Shown here: one piece after another, positions 59,541-64,000 of the stretch | Layout: every line of letters begins with the position of its first letter | Numbering within the stretch: position 1 is the stretch's first letter | NCBI RefSeq assembly: GCF_032854445.1 | Contig: NC_088300.1 | Span: 80,962,101 to 81,026,100, forward strand | DNA from: Liolophura sinensis | Taxonomy: Eukaryota > Mollusca > Polyplacophora > Chitonida > Chitonidae | Length of the DNA: 64,000 bases | Direction of reading: 5' to 3' | Translations under genes and position numbers: made by a program | Notes under the pieces: model-generated | Seen by the model: only the letters and a program-made list of their open reading frames with translations | The model's database searches: none | Told to the model about the DNA's origin: nothing

Positions 59541-60667
59541 TATATAGGGCCTATATACCCACGGGTGTTAACTATCCCTTTATTGGATCAGTTTAACTTA
59601 TTACGCAAGGGGTTTAAATAATATATAAGCTTGCGTTTATGCTAGCGTGTATCCATTGGCCAGTCGTACAAATGCAATCATTTCAGACAGGGGATTCCCC
59701 ATGACTGAATGTGGCTTGCACGTGGCATCTGGTCTACCTGAATCCCAGGTAGCATATACCGCTGGTCTCTGATTTTAAATTTTGCAAAATTCTAAATAAA
59801 TGTACGTGTACTAACTGGAAAGTTAGTGGTCATAAAAAATTTCCTACAAAACAGCACATCGATGAAACGAAATTTGTTTGTTTTGTGTGATATAACATCC
59901 TCAGAAGTAGTATTAAATGGCAAAGTATATTACGTTCCGCTAAAAAGTGTTTGAAGTCATGCAATAAAGCCTGTAACATGGGAAGTGAGTGCAAATTTGG
60001 AAGTTGGCTGTAGATCGTGGATGCTAAACATCGCTGAGGCCCACACGTGTAGTACGACTGGACATGCGTCGTGCGGGCACCTGTAGGCAGGCTCCCCGTG
60101 TGTGCATGTCCTGCTCTGTGTTCATACCCATACCACACTAACCTACATTAACACTGACAGATGTCTAATGAGGCATGAACACAGAATCAACACAATCAAA
60201 GCATGCGTTGCTATCAACAACTCGTCGTGGTGATCCCCTTTGCCCATAAATAACTCTATCACACCCAGCCAATGAATAAATCCGAAAAGACAATATTGAC
60301 AGTTCATGTCAAATAAGATAGATGTTGATTGGCTGTAGCGCACACCCTATTTCACACACGTGTGGCGAGCGTAAGCACGTTGGACTGTATTAGCTGATAG
60401 CAACGGTAATGTACCGATACTTAAGATTATTCAATAAGCAATCCCTCTCAGCTGTTTTTATCTTCCAAATAATTGTGGGGTAAATCATGTATAAGGTCAG
60501 TTGTTCAATTATGACAGCTTAAGAAAAAAAGTTAGAAAAAGGAAATTTAGTCACCTTAATTGTGAACAAAATACAACAGGTCCAGACATCAGAATTTGTT
60601 GACGTTAACATAAGGGGTCATCTGTTTTGTTACCAAGAAGAAATGTATTTTCTCCCGTTCTTTTCAG
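59541..60667. promoter_or_regulatory. Upstream region of ELOVL-B
   Basis: Contains no recognisable gene. The start-codon exon of ELOVL-B begins at an acceptor (CGTTCTTTTCAG at 60667), so the promoter and an untranslated exon should lie in or above this stretch. Confidence 0.35.
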
Positions 60668-60687
60668 AACCCTTGCTGGTTTTTACA

Positions 60688-63600
60688 ATGCTGTCATTGA
60701 TATCTGCGACACGTAACTTTGAGAAGATGTCCAAGGAGCTAGCAGGTGATTGTGTTTGTTGTTGTTAGGTATATTTACATAGGCTAGCTAACTATCTCAC
60801 TGCAGTTTAATATTACATCAATATTGGCACAAACAATCATTTCAGTCAATCATTTATTTAACCTGTTCTGTGCTTTTGCTCCAGACTCCCACACATCAGA
60901 CTGGTTCCTCATATCTAACCCCTGGCCCACCCTTGCCCTGATATGTATGTACGTCATCCTGGTGTTGTATCAGCTAATCTGTCGTGTATTATTGCTCCAG
61001 ATTCCTGCACATCAGACTGGTTCCTCATACCTTACCCCTGGCCCACCCTTGCCCTGATGGGTATGTACTTCATCCTGGTGTTGTATCAGCTAATCTGTCG
61101 TGTATTATTGCTCCAGATTCCCACACATCAGACTGGTTCCTCATATCTTACCCCTGGCCTACCCTTGCCCTGATGGGTATGTACTTCATCCTGGTGTTGT
61201 ATCAGCTAATCTGTCGTGTATTATTGCTCCAGATTCCCGCACATCAGACTGGTTCCTCATATCTTACCCCTGGCCCACCCTTGCCCTGATGGGTATGTAC
61301 GTCATCCTGGTGCTGTATCAGCTAATCTGTCCTGTGGTATTGCTTCATACTCCCGCACATTAGACTGGTTCCTCATACCTTACCCCTGGCCCACCCTTGC
61401 CCTGATGGGTATGTACTTCATCCTGGTGTTGTATCAGCTAATCTGTCGTGTATTATTGCTCCAGATTCCCACACATCAGACTGGTTCCTCATATCTTACC
61501 CCTGGCCTACCCTTGCCCTGATGGGTATGTACTTCATCCTGGTGTTGTATCAGCTAATCTGTCGTGTATTATTGCTCCAGATTCCCGCACATCAGACTGG
61601 TTCCTCATATCTTACCCCTGGCCCACCCTTGCCCTGATGGGTATGTACGTCATCCTGGTGCTGTATCACCTAATCTGTCCTGTGTTATTACTCCAGACTC
61701 CCGTACATCAGACTGGTTCCTCATATCCTCCCCGTGGCCCACCCTTACCCTGGTGAGTGTGTACGTCATCCTGGTGCTGTATCAGCTAATCCGTCCTGTG
61801 TTATTGCTCCAGACTCCCGTACATCAGACTGGTTCCTCATATCCTCCCCGTGGCCCACCCTTACCCTGGTGAGTGTGTACGTCATCCTGGTGCTGTATCA
61901 GCTAATCTGTCCTGTGTTATTACTCCAGACTCCCGTACATCAGACTGGTTCCTCATATCCTCCCCGTGGCCCACCCTTACCCTGGTTAGTGTGTACGTCA
62001 TCCTGGTGCTGTATCAGCTAATCTGTCCTGTGTTATTACTCCAGACTCCCGTACATCAGACTGGTTCCTCATATCCTCCCCGTGGCCCACCCTTACCCTG
62101 GTGAGTGTGTACGTCATCTTGGTGCTTCAGGGACAACAATGGATGAAGAAGAGAGAGGCATTTCAGCTGAAGACGCTCATGCTGGTGTATAATGCCACAC
62201 TGGTCATCCTTTCCTTGTATATGTTTTATGAGGTAGGTCATATCACATCGGAATCAAAAACTGTATACCCACGCACATCCATATTTGACTTTACAGCAAC
62301 CCAATGTTTGTGTATTAAAACACGCCTACTTACAGATGCTAAGTCAAAAAAGGTAATATTCTGGATGTGATACAAGGTATAAGTAGGAGGCAGCCAATTC
62401 CTGTTCAATGTGTACAGAAATGAAAGTACTTTTCCGTTCAGCACATGTGGAGCGGTTTAAGTGAAAGTCTGCCTTTCTTCAGATCATTCTCTCAGCAAAT
62501 AACATTCTCTGCTTCATTACTACAGGATTGTCGTTGAAAATGCCCAAAACCATCATGCTCTAACACTGACTGTCAATCATTTTAGTTCCTGGTGTCGTCG
62601 TGGTTACGACCTGGTTTCAGCCTCATATGTCAGCCGCTGGAGTATGACCAGCCTGCAGCACTAAGGGTGAGAGACAGCAGACCAGCACAATACCAGCAAT
62701 TCTCCAACTTTAATCAATGTAGTAATATTTTATATGCATTCTGAAAACATAGATGATATGATTTTGAAGATTTTAAAATGTATTCTTAAACAGAAATTAT
62801 AAAAGAATCTGTCAATGTCAGACAACATTTCTCTCATATGCTATAGCATGAACTATGTATGGGGGTGAGTTTGTGAAGGATTTAGTTTTCTCTGAAGCCT
62901 GGTGTATTAACTCCTCCCAGTTTGTGAAGAATTAGGCAAGCACAAACACTTGTTAGGGCAGCTTACCAGTTTGAAACATCTCATGCGTATCTAATGCTGA
63001 GTAACATAAGCTCTACAGCTACGATAAGTTCACTTTATGTGACATATATTGCAACAATCGCAGCTAATTTTCAGTTGTTTTCAAATGAATTTCACTTTGT
63101 GATTGTGACTTCCACTGTTGTGCTGAGTACAACCATGCATAAGCTAATGAGCTTTCTTCTGGGTAGCAGTTGTGGGCAGACAAGTAACAGAAAACAGAAT
63201 CTCGTCTATTTGTGACATCTTTTCTTCCTCTAGCTTGCGGAAGTCTGCTGGTGGTATTACGTCTCCAAACTCATTGAGCTGATGGACACGGTGAGTAGCC
63301 TGTGGTAATCTGTCGACAAAAAAAATTCCTTTCCAGTTCAGGTGTCCTTCAAATTTCAGGCCAAAAATAGCCTAATGCAATTTTAATGCCTTCAGGTTAT
63401 CAAACATTCAACATGATTAAATCAGGCTGATTAACTTTGGTTTACCAGTTCCTGTGCTGCTCATTAGACACATGTTCCTGTGCTGCTCATTAGGCGCATG
63501 TTCCTGTGCTGCTCATTCGGCACATGTTCCTGTGCTGCTCATGTCTCAATAGACACGCGTTTCTGTGCTGCTCAATAGACACGCGTTTCTGTGCTGCTCA

Positions 63601-63995
63601 ATGGACGCATGTTTCTGTGCTGCTCATTAGGTGCATGTTCCTGTGCTGCTCATTAGGCGCATGTTCCTGTGCTGCTCATGTTTCTGTGCTGCTCATTAGA
63701 CACATTCCTGTGCTGCTCATTAGACGCATGTTCATGTGCTGCTCAATAGACACACGTTTCTGTGCTGCTCAATGGATGCATGTTTCTGTGCTGCTCATTA
63801 GTCGCACGAGTCTGTTCTGCACATGATATGACCGACTCATAATGTACCTTTACCCTACTGTACGCATATTTTAATTTCAGTTCTTTTTTGTTCTGCGGAA
63901 GAAGAACAGCCAGGTAACATTCCTGCACGTGTACCACCACTCCACAATGCCCATCCTCTGGTGGATTGGAGTCAGATTTGCACCTGGTGGCGAGG
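60688..63995 (+). CDS. Second ELOVL fatty acid elongase (ELOVL-B), exons 1-5, runs off the right edge
   Basis: ER elongase of very-long-chain fatty acids, partial. Exons: 60688-60745, 62045-62232, 62586-62666, 63234-63290, 63881-63995, each GT-AG, all in phase. Exon 1 gives [19 protein letters not shown]; exon 2 [19 protein letters not shown] and [17 protein letters not shown]; exon 5 [20 protein letters not shown], with the HVYHH catalytic box at residues 144-148, then [11 protein letters not shown]. Exons 2 and 3 are 188 and 81 nt in the same phases as in ELOVL-A, and exons 4 plus 5 (57+115) equal ELOVL-A exon 4 (172 nt), so an intron was gained here or lost there. Whether it is ELOVL4 or ELOVL1/7 type cannot be decided from this part. 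The 5' half of exon 2 is repeated in an array in intron 1. Confidence 0.88.
60880..62105 (+). repeat. 116-bp repeat containing the ELOVL-B exon 2 acceptor, ~10.5 copies
   Basis: Unit: TATTATTGCTCCAG (tract and AG), then exon bases ACTCCCACACATCAGACTGG to GTACGTCATCCTGGTG, then TTGTATCAGCTAATCTGTC. The last unit, acceptor ending 62044, leads into the full exon. Each unit repeats the acceptor and about 80 nt of exon 2. The last four units have CTGGTGAGTGTG where earlier ones have CTGATGGGTATG, a variant shared with the real exon. Confidence 0.96.
63440..63810. repeat. ~27-bp minisatellite, ~14 copies
   Basis: Unit TGTTCCTGTGCTGCTCATTA plus GGCGCA, in ELOVL-B intron 4. Introns 2 and 3 (62233-62585, 62667-63233) hold nothing recognisable. 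Confidence 0.93.
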
Positions 63996-64000
63996 GTAGG

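Overview
The window is animal nuclear DNA. It has spliced genes with short conserved exons, long AT-rich introns, tRNA-headed SINEs and an extraordinary load of minisatellites (more than 25 arrays, roughly a quarter to a third of the bases). One SINE tail (AACACCAATCAAATAAATAA) recurs at about nine sites and is of a type I associate with molluscs and brachiopods. I infer a lophotrochozoan, most likely a mollusc, but no sequence here fixes the species.

Layout. 1-400 (+): a probable last exon of an unrecognised gene, its 3' part tripled in tandem. 4288-18950 (-): a complete 11-exon NDUFA9 gene (389 aa, mitochondrial complex I). 20084-20512 (+): TXNL4A/DIM1 (142 aa, U5 snRNP), coding region in one piece. 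23898-28383 (+): a three-exon renalase-like FAD oxidoreductase with one apparent frame slip in a G run. 28.4-32.6 kb: giant minisatellites and SINEs. 34948-46266 (-): a complete ELOVL4-type fatty-acid elongase with two alternative versions of exon 6 side by side. 47.4-52.3 kb: a candidate DNA transposon with inverted clusters of a two-part subterminal motif around a spliced, internally deleted gene. 57.6-59.2 kb (-): a decayed Ty3/gypsy pol fossil. 60688-63995 (+): the first five exons of a second elongase, running off the right edge. The two elongases lie head to head and share exon sizes and phases, which points to an old local duplication.

Most unusual theme. About ten arrays are not randomly placed: their repeat unit contains the edge of a real exon together with its splice site. 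This is seen at NDUFA9 exons 3, 4, 5 and (weakly) 9, the renalase-like gene exons 1 and 2, ELOVL-A exons 1, 3 and 5, ELOVL-B exon 2 and the left-edge terminal exon. Each such exon is therefore followed or preceded by many decoy copies of its own donor or acceptor. At ELOVL-A exon 5 the unit is 51 bp (17 codons) and open, so use of a decoy donor would add whole 17-residue repeats in frame.

The genes do not form a functional unit beyond the two elongases (very-long-chain fatty-acid synthesis in the ER); the others are housekeeping neighbours.
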